64,000 nucleotides of DNA, from NCBI RefSeq assembly GCF_902459775.1, contig NZ_CABPSQ010000003.1, forward strand, positions 124,001 to 188,000, given 5' to 3'. The stretch is from Pandoraea captiosa. GTDB taxonomy: Bacteria; Pseudomonadota; Gammaproteobacteria; Burkholderiales; Burkholderiaceae. The position numbers were made by a program, and so were the translations under genes. The notes under the pieces were generated by a model. That model was not told where the DNA came from, did no database searches, and worked only from the letters and a program-made list of their open reading frames with translations. Shown piece by piece: positions 17,116-25,721 of this stretch; within the stretch, counting starts at the first letter, position 1, and every line of letters begins with the position of its first letter.

Positions 17116-17904
17116 ATGCATTTCTCGTTGAACTTTGCCCCACTGGTGCCTTATTGGCCGGTTTTCCTTGAAGGCGCATGGCTCACACTGAAGATGACCG
17201 TCTTCGCTGTCGTCATCGGTACGGTACTCGGCACGCTGGTGGCATTCGCCAAACGTAGCCGTCATCGCCTGCTGTCGCGTCTTTGCGCCATCTATATCGA
17301 ATCGGTACGCAACACGCCGTTCCTCGTTCAGATCTTCCTGCTGTACTTCGGTCTTGCCAGCATGGGGGTGCATTTGCCGACGTTTACGGCGGCCGTGCTC
17401 GCCATGGTCATCAACATCGGCGCGTACGCGGCAGAGATCATTCGCGCGGGCCTCGAATCGGTGCCGCGCGGTCAGATCGAGGCGGCCGAATGTCTCGGCC
17501 TCTCGAAATGGCGCATCGCGTGGCACGTGATGCTGCAACCCTCCATCGAGAAGGTGTACCCGTCGCTCACCACGCAGTTCATTCTGATGATGCAGGCCTC
17601 GGCCATCGCGTCGCAGATCTCGGCAGAAGAACTCACCGCAGTCGCCAACACCGTGCAGTCGGACACTTTCCGCTCGCTAGAGACTTACATCGTCGTCGCA
17701 GCCCTGTACCTGGCGCTCTCGCTGCTCGTGAAGCTCGTGGCCTGGGCGGCCGGCGAGTACTTCTTCAAGCGCCGCCGTACCGTACGCCGCGCTGCTGCGC
17801 TCACGGCGCAAGCTGCGCGCCGCCGTGCCGCCGCTGTGCGTGCCGGTCATCCGAACGCCCCCGGCGCGTCGACCGGCAACGCCACGCAACGGAGCGCGTC
17901 ATGA
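17116..17904 (+). CDS. Polar amino-acid ABC transporter permease 1
   Basis: 262 residues. HisM/GlnP-type inner-membrane permease with about five helices. The EAA-type loop that docks the ATPase is at EAAECLGLSKWRIAWHV (about residues 122-138). Ends with an Arg/Ala-rich cytoplasmic tail of about 45 residues, longer than usual. Its stop overlaps the start of the second permease (ATGA), indicating translational coupling. The substrate is probably a polar amino acid; an organic cation cannot be excluded. Confidence 0.9.
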   Translation: MHFSLNFAPLVPYWPVFLEGAWLTLKMTVFAVVIGTVLGTLVAFAKRSRHRLLSRLCAIYIESVRNTPFLVQIFLLYFGLASMGVHLPTFTAAVLAMVINIGAYAAEIIRAGLESVPRGQIEAAECLGLSKWRIAWHVMLQPSIEKVYPSLTTQFILMMQASAIASQISAEELTAVANTVQSDTFRSLETYIVVAALYLALSLLVKLVAWAAGEYFFKRRRTVRRAAALTAQAARRRAAAVRAGHPNAPGASTGNATQRSAS

Positions 17905-18554
17905 TCGGCAATTTTTCGCTCACGTATCTGGGCTACATGGTCCAGTCGATCGGCTGGACGCTGGTGCTCTCCGCCCTGGCCTTCGTGCTCGGCATGGCCG
18001 GTGGCTTCGTGGTCATGCTCGGGCGCATTTCGCCGCGGCGCTGGCTGCGCCTGCCCACTCAGATCTTCATCGAAGCGATTCAGGGCATTCCGCTGCTCAT
18101 TCTGCTGTTCATCGTCTACTTCGGTCTGTCGGTGTACGGCTTCGAGCTGCCTTCGATCGTGGCGGCAGCCCTCGCCCTGATGGTCTACACGAGTGCATAT
18201 CTCGGCGACATCTGGCGCGGGTGCGTGGAGGCCATGCCGCGTGCGCAGTGGGAAGCGGCGGAGTGCCTGTCGTTCTCGCGCTGGCAAACGCTGCGTCTGG
18301 TGATCATTCCGCAGGCGGTGCGTCTGTCGCTGCCGCCGACCATCGGTTTTCTGGTGCAGATCATCAAGATGACGTCGCTCGCATCGGTCATCGGCTTCGT
18401 CGAACTGACCCGTGCGGGACAAATCATCAACAACTCGATTTTCCAGCCCTTCCTCGTGTTCTCGCTGGTTGGGGTGTTTTATTTCGTGCTGTGCTACCCG
18501 CTCTCGCGCTGGAGCGCATCACTGGAGGACAGGCTCAATGTCGGCAATCGTTAA
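17901..18554 (+). CDS. Polar amino-acid ABC transporter permease 2
   Basis: 217 residues, partner of the preceding permease. The family loop EAAECLSFSRWQTLRLV (about residues 113-129) and IPQAVRLSLPPTIG are intact. Start at 17901 overlaps the previous stop by 4 bases; the stop lies 17 bases inside the ATPase gene, so all three genes are tightly coupled. Confidence 0.92.
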   Translation: MIGNFSLTYLGYMVQSIGWTLVLSALAFVLGMAGGFVVMLGRISPRRWLRLPTQIFIEAIQGIPLLILLFIVYFGLSVYGFELPSIVAAALALMVYTSAYLGDIWRGCVEAMPRAQWEAAECLSFSRWQTLRLVIIPQAVRLSLPPTIGFLVQIIKMTSLASVIGFVELTRAGQIINNSIFQPFLVFSLVGVFYFVLCYPLSRWSASLEDRLNVGNR

Positions 18555-19266
18555 GGTCAGCGAAATTCATAAGCGCTTCGGCGACAACCCCGTGCTCAAG
18601 GGCGTGTCGTTCGAAGTGGAGCGGGGTCAGATGGTCGCCATCATCGGCGCCAGCGGCTCAGGCAAAAGCACCGCCTTGCGTTGCATCGACCGTCTGGAGA
18701 CCATCGACGAAGGCACGATCGAGGTGTGTGGACTGCGCGTCGAAGATCCGTCCATCGACCTGCATCAACTGCGCCGTGAAGTCGGCATCGTCTTCCAGAG
18801 CTACAACCTGTTTCCGCATCTGAGCGTGCGCGAGAACATCATGCTGGCGTTGCGCCATGTCAAGCGCATGGCGCGCAGCGAAGCCGAAGACGTCGCCAAA
18901 CGTGTCCTCGCCCAGGTGGGCCTCTCCGACAAGGCGAATAGCTATCCGGAACAACTCTCCGGCGGTCAGCAGCAGCGCGTTGCGATTGCACGGTCGCTGG
19001 CCATGTCGCCGAAGGTCATGTTGTTCGACGAAGTGACGTCCGCACTCGATCCGCAACTCACGGGCGAAGTGCTGCGCGTGATGGAAGATCTCGCGGCCGA
19101 CGGCATGACGATGCTGCTCGTGACGCATGAAATGGCGTTCGCCAAACGTGTGGCCGACCAGATCATCTACATGCATCAGGGCAAGGTATGGGAAGTCGGT
19201 CCGGGCGAGATGCTGGACAACCCGCAAACGCCTGAACTGCGCGCATTCCTCGCGAATGGGCTGTAA
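18538..19266 (+). CDS. Polar amino-acid ABC transporter ATP-binding protein
   Basis: 242 residues, GlnQ/HisP family. Walker A GASGSGKST (about residues 36-44), signature LSGGQQQRVAIARS (about 139-152), Walker B VMLFDEVTSALD (about 159-170) and the switch His in LLVTHEMAFA. Full length and intact. The start at 18538 is chosen over an upstream frame beginning inside the permease gene. Confidence 0.95.
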   Translation: MSAIVKVSEIHKRFGDNPVLKGVSFEVERGQMVAIIGASGSGKSTALRCIDRLETIDEGTIEVCGLRVEDPSIDLHQLRREVGIVFQSYNLFPHLSVRENIMLALRHVKRMARSEAEDVAKRVLAQVGLSDKANSYPEQLSGGQQQRVAIARSLAMSPKVMLFDEVTSALDPQLTGEVLRVMEDLAADGMTMLLVTHEMAFAKRVADQIIYMHQGKVWEVGPGEMLDNPQTPELRAFLANGL

Positions 19267-19398
19267 ATCGCAAGGAAGGCGAAAGTACGCCGAAAGGACG
19301 CCGAAACGACGGCGGATGCACGACGCCCGAGCGCACTCGTGCGGGGCGTGCCGGTCCATCCCATGGCAGGACAACCAACATCCGAAGGAGACCACTGC

Positions 19399-20193
19399 AT
19401 GAAACTCAAGACGTTCCTCACCCAGGCCTGCGCCGCCGTTGTGCTTGGCGCGATGGCGCACGCAGCGCTTGCCGACCAGCTCGACGATATCAAGAAGGCC
19501 GGCAAGATCCGTGTGGCCATCGCCATGGGTACCCCGTTGTACTCGTATGCCGACGCCAACCTGAAGCCCGTCGGCTCGGACGTCGAGACAGCCGAGCTGC
19601 TGGCGAAGGATCTGGGCGTGAAGCTCGACATCGTGTCGGTGACGAACGCCGCACGCGTGCCGACGTTGCAAGCCAACCGTGCCGATCTCGTGGTGGCCGA
19701 CCTGTCGATCACGCCGGAACGCGCTCAGGTGGTCGACTTTTCGATCCCCTACGCTGTCATCTCGATCATCGTGGGCGCACCGAAGAGCATGAACATCAAG
19801 AGCTATGCGGATCTGGACGGCAAACGCGTCGGCCTCACCCGCGCCACCGTGAACGACACGCTCACGACCGCGAACGCCAAAGGCGCGCAGATCGTGCGCT
19901 ATGAAGACGACGCCACGCTGATCACGTCGATGGTCACGGGGCAGGTCGATATCTTCTCGAGCACGCCGTCGAATCTGGGCGAAATGCAGAAGCGCGCCCC
20001 CGGCAAAAACCTCGAACTGAAGTTTGCGCAGAAGGAGTTCGATCTTGGCATTGCCCTGAACAAGAATCAGCCGGGCCTGAAGGACTGGGTCAACAACTGG
20101 GTCAGGACGAACCTGAAAAACGGCAAGCTCAACGAGATCTACAAGAAATATCACGGCCGCGATCTGCCGGAGAGCGTGACGAAAGGCGCATAA
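19399..20193 (+). CDS. Periplasmic amino-acid-binding protein of the ABC transporter
   Basis: 264 residues, extracellular solute-binding protein family 3. Signal peptide MKLKTFLTQACAAVVLG with cleavage near AALA-DQ (about residue 25). Typical features: GKIRVAIAMG at the start of the mature domain, DLVVADLSITPERAQVVDFS (about 95-114) and LDGKRVGLTRAT. A GGAG ribosome-binding site precedes the ATG at 19399. It lies 132 bp after the ATPase gene and is followed by a strong terminator, closing the operon. Confidence 0.92.
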   Translation: MKLKTFLTQACAAVVLGAMAHAALADQLDDIKKAGKIRVAIAMGTPLYSYADANLKPVGSDVETAELLAKDLGVKLDIVSVTNAARVPTLQANRADLVVADLSITPERAQVVDFSIPYAVISIIVGAPKSMNIKSYADLDGKRVGLTRATVNDTLTTANAKGAQIVRYEDDATLITSMVTGQVDIFSSTPSNLGEMQKRAPGKNLELKFAQKEFDLGIALNKNQPGLKDWVNNWVRTNLKNGKLNEIYKKYHGRDLPESVTKGA

Positions 20194-20228
20194 GTCGATC
20201 GCCGGGCCGATGGCGACATCCGGAGAGG

Positions 20229-20263
20229 CCGTCCTTGCCTGAGCGCAAGGACGGTTTTTTTTT
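20229..20263 (+). terminator. Intrinsic terminator of the amino-acid ABC operon
   Basis: CCGTCCTTGC (20229-20238) pairs perfectly with GCAAGGACGG (20245-20254) around a 6-base loop, followed by nine T. One of the strongest terminators in the window. Confidence 0.95.
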
Positions 20264-20449
20264 CGCCGTCTTTACTGGCAGTCCTGCATGGAAAGGGGTA
20301 AGTTAGCGACTTGCTTTCGCACCCCGGCGCGGCGCTGTGCTTGCCATGGACTAGCCACGTGACGGCTTTGTCCTGACCATGGCGTTGCCAGACAACCGCC
20401 GCGCGCCATTTATGCACGATCCGCGCACCTTCGGGTGCGACACGCTCAG

Positions 20450-20869
20450 ATGACGGCTCCTTACGCGTTTTTTGCCCTTCCGTTTTCCTTCGCCGCGCGC
20501 GGCTGTGCCGGCGCCCTCGCTCTGGTACTGTGCGGCGCCGCCGCGCCAACGTTCGCCGCGGGCGATATCGACGCCGGCAAGGCGTTATTTGCCTCGCGCT
20601 GTGCGTCGTGCCACGCTGTCGGGCCGATGGCGGCCTCGGGCTTCGGGCCGCAACTCAATGGCCTGTCCACGCGCCGTGCGGGCAGCCTGAAGGACTACGA
20701 GTACTCGGCGGCCATGAAACAGTCCGGACTGGTGTGGGACGACAAGACGCTCGCCGCTTTCATCGCGAATCCCGGCAACACCGTACCGGGCACGAAGATG
20801 CGCTTCTGGGGAATCGGCAACGAACGCAAGGTCGCGGACCTGATCGCCTATCTGCGCACGTTCAAGTGA
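20450..20869 (+). CDS. Class I cytochrome c (c552 type), periplasmic
   Basis: About 139 residues. Signal peptide (hydrophobic stretch, cleavage near TFAAG), then a small cytochrome c domain with heme motif CASCH (about residue 51) and distal Met in GTKMRFWG (about 117). The size and layout match mitochondrial-type cytochrome c. Electron carrier between the bc1 complex and oxidases or peroxidases. Start could be 20435 or 20450; neither has an ideal ribosome-binding site. Stands alone, with a convergent HAD gene downstream. Confidence 0.88.
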   Translation: MTAPYAFFALPFSFAARGCAGALALVLCGAAAPTFAAGDIDAGKALFASRCASCHAVGPMAASGFGPQLNGLSTRRAGSLKDYEYSAAMKQSGLVWDDKTLAAFIANPGNTVPGTKMRFWGIGNERKVADLIAYLRTFK

Positions 20870-20887
20870 GTCGGGGCGCTTGCGCAA

Positions 20888-21688
20888 CTACCGTTTCGAC
20901 GTTGTGTGGAGATGGCGCGACGCAAGAATCGCATCCGCAAATTCCACAAAACCCGTGCCACCCGGCCCTCGCGTTACCCAGCGCGGTGGCACCGGCAATT
21001 GCGGCAGATAGTCGACGACCGTGCTGACGCCCGCAGTGTGTTTGAAATAGCCGAACATCGGCGCATCGTTGGTCGAGTCCCCCGAGTAGGCGATCCATTC
21101 CGACGCCGCATCGGCGTCCACGCCATACACGTCGTCGAGAATACGCAACGACATCGAGAGTTTGTCGTAGCCGCCTATCCAGCCCAGTACCCAAAGATTG
21201 TTGACGGTGGCGTTCGCCCCGGCCTGCGTCAGCACGTCGAGTATCCGTCGATCCGACGCCTCGTCGCCGCGGCGATAGGCCAGACTCGTCAGTCGAAAGA
21301 TCTGGTCGTCGGCATGCGCCGCTTCCGGCAAGGCGTCCTTCACCCGCTGCGCGATTGCGCGCAACTGTGCCGCTATCTGATCGAGGCGATCGTGCGTATG
21401 CCAGAAATGCCGCTCGACGTGATGGCCGTCCGGTCCTCTGCGCAGGAATAACCCGCCGTTCTCCGCAATCACCCCGTCCACGGGCCACATTCGGGCCATC
21501 TGGTCGCACCATCCGGCAGGCGCAGCGGTCACCGGAATGACACGAATCCCCGCCGCTTCGAGACGCGCCAATGCGTCATACGTCGGCGCGGACAGACGTC
21601 CCCGGTAGGTGAGCGTTTCGTCCATGTCCGTCAACACGAACCGGACGTCAGAGAACTGATGGGGAGGTGCGAGAGAGAGCGCTTGCAT
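20888..21688 (-). CDS. HAD-superfamily hydrolase, Cof/MPGP-like phosphatase
   Basis: 266 residues. HAD motif I DMDETL (about residues 20-25) carries the nucleophilic Asp. A conserved Lys is expected in the middle, and motif IV SGDSTNDAPMF (about 210-220) carries the Mg-binding acids. The cap insertion fits subclass IIB, which includes sucrose-phosphate and mannosyl-3-phosphoglycerate phosphatases. The start at 21688 puts motif I at the usual distance; the longer frame to 21841 is unlikely. The substrate is unknown. Confidence 0.82.
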   Translation of the reverse strand: MQALSLAPPHQFSDVRFVLTDMDETLTYRGRLSAPTYDALARLEAAGIRVIPVTAAPAGWCDQMARMWPVDGVIAENGGLFLRRGPDGHHVERHFWHTHDRLDQIAAQLRAIAQRVKDALPEAAHADDQIFRLTSLAYRRGDEASDRRILDVLTQAGANATVNNLWVLGWIGGYDKLSMSLRILDDVYGVDADAASEWIAYSGDSTNDAPMFGYFKHTAGVSTVVDYLPQLPVPPRWVTRGPGGTGFVEFADAILASRHLHTTSKR

Positions 21689-21854
21689 GACGGTCGAAAT
21701 ACACGGACAGCGTTCGATTATGCGGTGCGCCCCTCTCGTCGCATAGTCAAAATACGCATATGCATATGGCGCGACGCGCCGTTCATGGCAATTGCGCGGC
21801 GTGACATGCCGAATCCCCAGCGATCCGAGATTCGGCAACACCCACGCAACCGCT

Positions 21855-22625
21855 TCAGATGCGCGCGTAATTCTCCGAAGCGAACGTCCAGTTCAAGGTC
21901 TTCGCAATCGTTTGTGCGAGATAGTCCGCACGGCGATTCTGATAATCGAGGTAGTACGCGTGCTCCCATACGTCAACGGTCAGCAACGGCAATTGTCCGT
22001 GACGCGTGAACGGCGTCTCGGCGTTACCCGTTTTCACGACGGCCAGTTCACGCCGGTCGTCGACGACGAGCCATCCCCAGCCACTGCCGAATTGCGATGC
22101 CGACACCGACATCAGTTGCTTCGACAGCGCCTCGATCGAGCCGAATTTTGCGACGATCGCATCGTTGAGCCGTGCGTCCGGTTTCGTTTGCACGGGGCTT
22201 AGCGATTTCCAGTAGAAGTTGTGATTCCAGGCCTGCGCCGCGTTGTTGAAGATGTCTTCCATGTCCTCGCGACCATGCGACTTGACGATGAGCTGTTCAA
22301 GCGTAGCGTTGGCGAGCGGCGTGTCGGCCAGCAGCTTTTTCAGGTTGGTGAAATAAGCCTGATGGTGCTTGCCGTAGTGAATCTCGACGGTGCGGGCAGA
22401 GATGACGGGCTCAAGCGCATCCTGCGCGTACGGAAGCTTAGGCAGCGACTGCGGCGACGCACCGAGATACGTGAGAAGCGTTGCTTCCTCTCGTCGATTG
22501 GCGGCGTTGGACGCGCGGCCCGACGCGGTCGTTGCGGCAAAACTCAGGTTCGGCATGACGAGTGCAGCCGCGCCCAGCGAACCACTGGCGAGCATTTCAC
22601 GGCGAGACAGGCGTGTTTCAGACAT
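21855..22625 (-). CDS. Tat-exported iron superoxide dismutase
   Basis: 256 residues. The N-terminus has a twin-arginine signal (RLSRREMLASG, then a hydrophobic stretch ending near LSFAA), so it is predicted to be exported folded. The catalytic domain (about residues 65-250) has metal ligands in EIHYGKHHQ, AQAWNHNFYW, and DVWEHAYY. The Gln in AAQAWNH is typical of Fe-SOD rather than Mn-SOD. I start at 22625, with GGAA upstream, rather than the frame start at 22664. Protects the periplasm from superoxide. Most Fe-SODs are cytosolic, so export is notable. Confidence 0.9.
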   Translation of the reverse strand: MSETRLSRREMLASGSLGAAALVMPNLSFAATTASGRASNAANRREEATLLTYLGASPQSLPKLPYAQDALEPVISARTVEIHYGKHHQAYFTNLKKLLADTPLANATLEQLIVKSHGREDMEDIFNNAAQAWNHNFYWKSLSPVQTKPDARLNDAIVAKFGSIEALSKQLMSVSASQFGSGWGWLVVDDRRELAVVKTGNAETPFTRHGQLPLLTVDVWEHAYYLDYQNRRADYLAQTIAKTLNWTFASENYARI

Positions 22626-22975
22626 GGTCATTTCCGTTTCGTTTGGGGGGAAGACAAGGCGCATTCAACGCGCCCGCTTGTTCTCATAACGATTCACGGA
22701 CCGGGGTTATTCCATCGCGTGCGGAAAAAATTCCGCCTGTGGGCGAAGGGGCCACATATGCCACCGGCCGGTCCCCCAGACGTTTCGGACTGGAAATCAA
22801 AAACGTTGACAAAATCCCACTCACCGCCAATGATCTAGCGAGCTTTTGCGCAGTCGGCAGCGCCATGACGACCGACATCTCCAAATCATCGCCGGATCAA
22901 CGCAAGACCTTGAAAAGCACCTCTGAATCACCCGGATTTCCCTCACGTAGAAGATGGTTTTCATTGGAACCCATG
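22626..22975. other. Divergent intergenic region, SOD / DUF1254 gene
   Basis: 350 bp. Part of it (22684-22884) is open on the minus strand but without protein character. I see no recognisable tRNA, riboswitch or repeat. Promoters of both genes must lie here. Confidence 0.4.
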
Positions 22976-24379
22976 ATGAGAAAAAATCTAAGCGCGGTGT
23001 TCGTCTTTTCACTTCTCGCATCTCACCTGGCACTGGCCGCCGCGCCAAAGGTCGATAACGACGCGGTCGTCGAGCGACGGGCCGTGGAGGCCGTTATCTG
23101 GGGCATGCCCGCGGTCAATACCGAACTGATGTTGCAGGCCATGCAGCGCAGCACGTCGGCCCGGGAGAATGAGGTCGTCTACTGGTCGAAGCCGGTGAAC
23201 TGGAAGAACCAGACCCTCACGCCGAACCCCGATTCGATTTATTTCATGACCTTCGTGAACACGAAGGCGTCCGGGCCGCTCGTCGTGGAGATTCCGCCGG
23301 CGGACGGCGGTTCTCTCGCGGTGAATATCGTCACCACGTGGCAAATGCCCCTGGAAGACGCCGGCCCCCAGGGGGCGGATGAGGGCAAAGGCGGCAAGTA
23401 TCTGATTCTGCCGCCGGACTACCAGGACACGCCGCCGCCGGGATACATCGCATTGCGATCCGACACGTATGGTGGCTTCACGCTGATGCGTTCGAACCTC
23501 GCGAGCCACAGCGATGCCGACGTCGCTAAATCGGTCGAGTACGGAAAACGCATCAAGGTCTATCCGCTGTCGCAGGCGAGCGCCCCGCCGCCGACGCGCT
23601 TTACCGATGCCTACGACGTGCTGTTCGACGCCACGATCCGCTACGACGCGAGTTTTTTCAAGACCCTGAACGACGTGGTTCAGAAGGAGCCGTGGATACA
23701 GCGCGATCGCGTCATGATCGACCATCTCGGCACATTGGGTATCCACAAAGGAAAGCCTTATCAGCCGGATGCCAAAACGGAGAAGATCCTCGACGCGGCG
23801 GCACGGCAAGCGCATGCGGAACTGGCCGCGCGCTACGACCGGGGGTTTGAGCGGATGGTGCCGGAATACCGATGGTTTCCCGCCGCGATGCCGGAAATCG
23901 CCAGAGCCGTATCCACGGGCTACGGGAACCCGGACGAATATCCCGTCGACGGGCGCGGCGTGACATACACACTGGGCTTTACGGGCATCAAACGGCTGGG
24001 GACCGCGCAGTTCTATCTGATGGTCGCCAAGGACAAGAACGGCAAGGATTTCGATGGGCGCAGCACCTACCGTCTGGTCGTGCCCCCCAACGCCCCGGTC
24101 GCGCAATACTGGTCGGCGACGGCGTACGATCGTCAGACGCATGCGCTGATCCGAAACATGCCGAAAGCGAGCGTTGCGTCCACGACCACGGGCATCGCAA
24201 AAAACGCGGATGGCTCCGTCGACATCTACTTCGGCCCGAAAGCGCCCCAGGGCAAGCAAGCCAATTGGGTGCCCACCGATCCGCACGGGAAATTCGAACT
24301 GCTGTTCCGGCTCTACGAACCCCAGAAGCCATTCTTCGACAAGCAATGGCGACTGCCGGACGTAGAGAAGATCGATTGA
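22976..24379 (+). CDS. Exported DUF1254/DUF1214 protein
   Basis: 467 residues with a signal peptide (cleavage near LALAAAP, about residue 22). An N-terminal DUF1254 domain (GMPAVNTELMLQAM, LTPNPDSIYFMTF) and a C-terminal DUF1214 domain (TYRLVVPPNAPVAQYWSATAYD, then WVPTDPHGKFELLFRLY) are the full two-domain arrangement. The family is widespread in proteobacteria and its function is not settled. The start at 22976 has GGAA 6 bases upstream; 22973 is an alternative. A long hairpin terminator follows. Confidence 0.88.
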   Translation: MRKNLSAVFVFSLLASHLALAAAPKVDNDAVVERRAVEAVIWGMPAVNTELMLQAMQRSTSARENEVVYWSKPVNWKNQTLTPNPDSIYFMTFVNTKASGPLVVEIPPADGGSLAVNIVTTWQMPLEDAGPQGADEGKGGKYLILPPDYQDTPPPGYIALRSDTYGGFTLMRSNLASHSDADVAKSVEYGKRIKVYPLSQASAPPPTRFTDAYDVLFDATIRYDASFFKTLNDVVQKEPWIQRDRVMIDHLGTLGIHKGKPYQPDAKTEKILDAAARQAHAELAARYDRGFERMVPEYRWFPAAMPEIARAVSTGYGNPDEYPVDGRGVTYTLGFTGIKRLGTAQFYLMVAKDKNGKDFDGRSTYRLVVPPNAPVAQYWSATAYDRQTHALIRNMPKASVASTTTGIAKNADGSVDIYFGPKAPQGKQANWVPTDPHGKFELLFRLYEPQKPFFDKQWRLPDVEKID

Positions 24380-24403
24380 ATCGGACTTGACGCCGTCGCG
24401 GGA

Positions 24404-24444
24404 CAAATGGCTGTTTTCTTCAACGAAACGGCCATTTGTTTTTT
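24404..24444 (+). terminator. Intrinsic terminator after the DUF1254 gene
   Basis: CAAATGGC (24404-24411) pairs with GCCATTTG (24431-24438), extended inward by several A-T, G-C and wobble pairs, and followed by six T. Confidence 0.9.
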
Positions 24445-24475
24445 CGACGTCGATCTCGTGGGGCATGCGGTCCGG

Positions 24476-24622
24476 GACGTCTATGTCTATCGGGGTGTCG
24501 CCTATCCGACGGCAGGGCAGTTGGTCAAAGGTCGCATCAAGTTGCCGACGGTTCGGCCCTACCTGGGTATCGGTTTCGGTCATCAACCCGACGCGGCGTC
24601 CGGTCGGTCGATGTCGGGGGTA
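24476..24622 (+). pseudogene. Remnant of an outer-membrane beta-barrel protein gene
   Basis: About 49 codons in one frame encode YVYRGVAYPTAGQLVKGRIK, then PTVRPYLGIGFGHQ, typical of the mid-to-late strands of a beta-barrel surface protein family (alternating aromatic pattern, RPYLGIGFG). No start codon, signal peptide or barrel N-terminus precedes it, and the frame goes out of register after about 24622 where the convergent exporter gene ends. I read it as the leftover of a deleted gene. Confidence 0.55.
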
Positions 24623-24623
24623 A

Positions 24624-25658
24624 TCACGCGTGAGGCGGCTGCGTGGGAGGGACTTCTCGGACCTGCGCCTCGCAGTCTTGCGTGCCGCCATGCTCGGCGG
24701 CACACTCGGCGTCCTCGATCTGAATCGTTGCGTGCTCGACGTTAAACCGTGTTGCCAGTCGCTGCTGCACGGCGATCATCGCGTCGCGCGCGCTCACGCC
24801 CGGCGCGGGCACCACGTGCAGCGTGATCATGTGACGCTCGCCCGTAATCGACCATGCGTGGATATGATGCACGCCCTGCACCTGTTCGACGCTCGCTTCG
24901 AGATCCGTCTTGATGTCCGTGGGATTGAGTGACTCCGGGGTACCTTCGAGCAGAATATGCGCGGACGATTTCACGATGCCCCACGCGCTCTTGAGGATGA
25001 TGACGGCCACGAGGATCGACAGCAGCGGATCCACCGGCGTCCATCCCGAAAGCAGAATGACCACGGCGGCCACGATGGCCGCTGCCGAGCCGAGCATGTC
25101 GCCCAACACATGGAGCCATGCACCGCGCATGTTCAGATTCTCGCGGTTGCCGCCGTGCAGGACCATAAAGGCGGCGATGTTGGCGAGCAGGCCCGCAAAC
25201 GCGACGATCAGCATGGTCTTGCCAACGACGGGAACGGGTGCGGCGAAGCGCCGTATCGCTTCCATGACGATCCATCCCGCAATGACGAAAAGCGCGCAGC
25301 CGTTCACGAAGGCCGCGAGCACTTCGAGCCGCTTGTAACCGTACGTCAGTTGCAACGTTGCAGGGCGTTTGCCGTAGTGGATGGCGATCCAGCTGAAAGC
25401 CAGTGCGGCCGCATCGCTCACCATATGCCCTGCGTCGGCCAGCAGCGCCAGCGATCCGGAGAGCACGCCGCCGACGATTTCGATGACCATGAAGACGGCA
25501 ATCAGGACGAAGGCGATACCGATTCGTCGCTGATCGGTCACGCCACTGGCGTGGCTGTGGCCTGCATGACTGTGGCCTTCATGTCCGGCATGATCGTGGC
25601 TCGCGTGTCGGTGCCCCTCATGCGTGTTGCGTGATGTGTTCTGCGATGTGTCGGGCAT
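24624..25658 (-). CDS. Cation diffusion facilitator (CzcD/DmeF-type) heavy-metal exporter
   Basis: 344 residues. Inner-membrane Zn/Co/Cd:proton antiporter. The N-terminus is His-rich (HEGHRHASHDHAGHEGHSH), a metal-sensing or -feeding segment. Six membrane helices follow. The metal site is in ADAGHMVSDAAAL (helix 2, HxxxD) with its partner in HVLGDMLGSAA (helix 5), and the cytoplasmic domain has HHIHAWSITGERHMIT. Its stop is 1 base from the remnant on the opposite strand. Which metal is exported cannot be told; zinc or cobalt are the usual ones. Confidence 0.92.
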   Translation of the reverse strand: MPDTSQNTSRNTHEGHRHASHDHAGHEGHSHAGHSHASGVTDQRRIGIAFVLIAVFMVIEIVGGVLSGSLALLADAGHMVSDAAALAFSWIAIHYGKRPATLQLTYGYKRLEVLAAFVNGCALFVIAGWIVMEAIRRFAAPVPVVGKTMLIVAFAGLLANIAAFMVLHGGNRENLNMRGAWLHVLGDMLGSAAAIVAAVVILLSGWTPVDPLLSILVAVIILKSAWGIVKSSAHILLEGTPESLNPTDIKTDLEASVEQVQGVHHIHAWSITGERHMITLHVVPAPGVSARDAMIAVQQRLATRFNVEHATIQIEDAECAAEHGGTQDCEAQVREVPPTQPPHA

Positions 25659-25721
25659 TCGGGAACCTCACGTCAAGTTGAGACGATTCTAATCCCGGTC
25701 GTTGGCCATTGCCCGCGAGGG

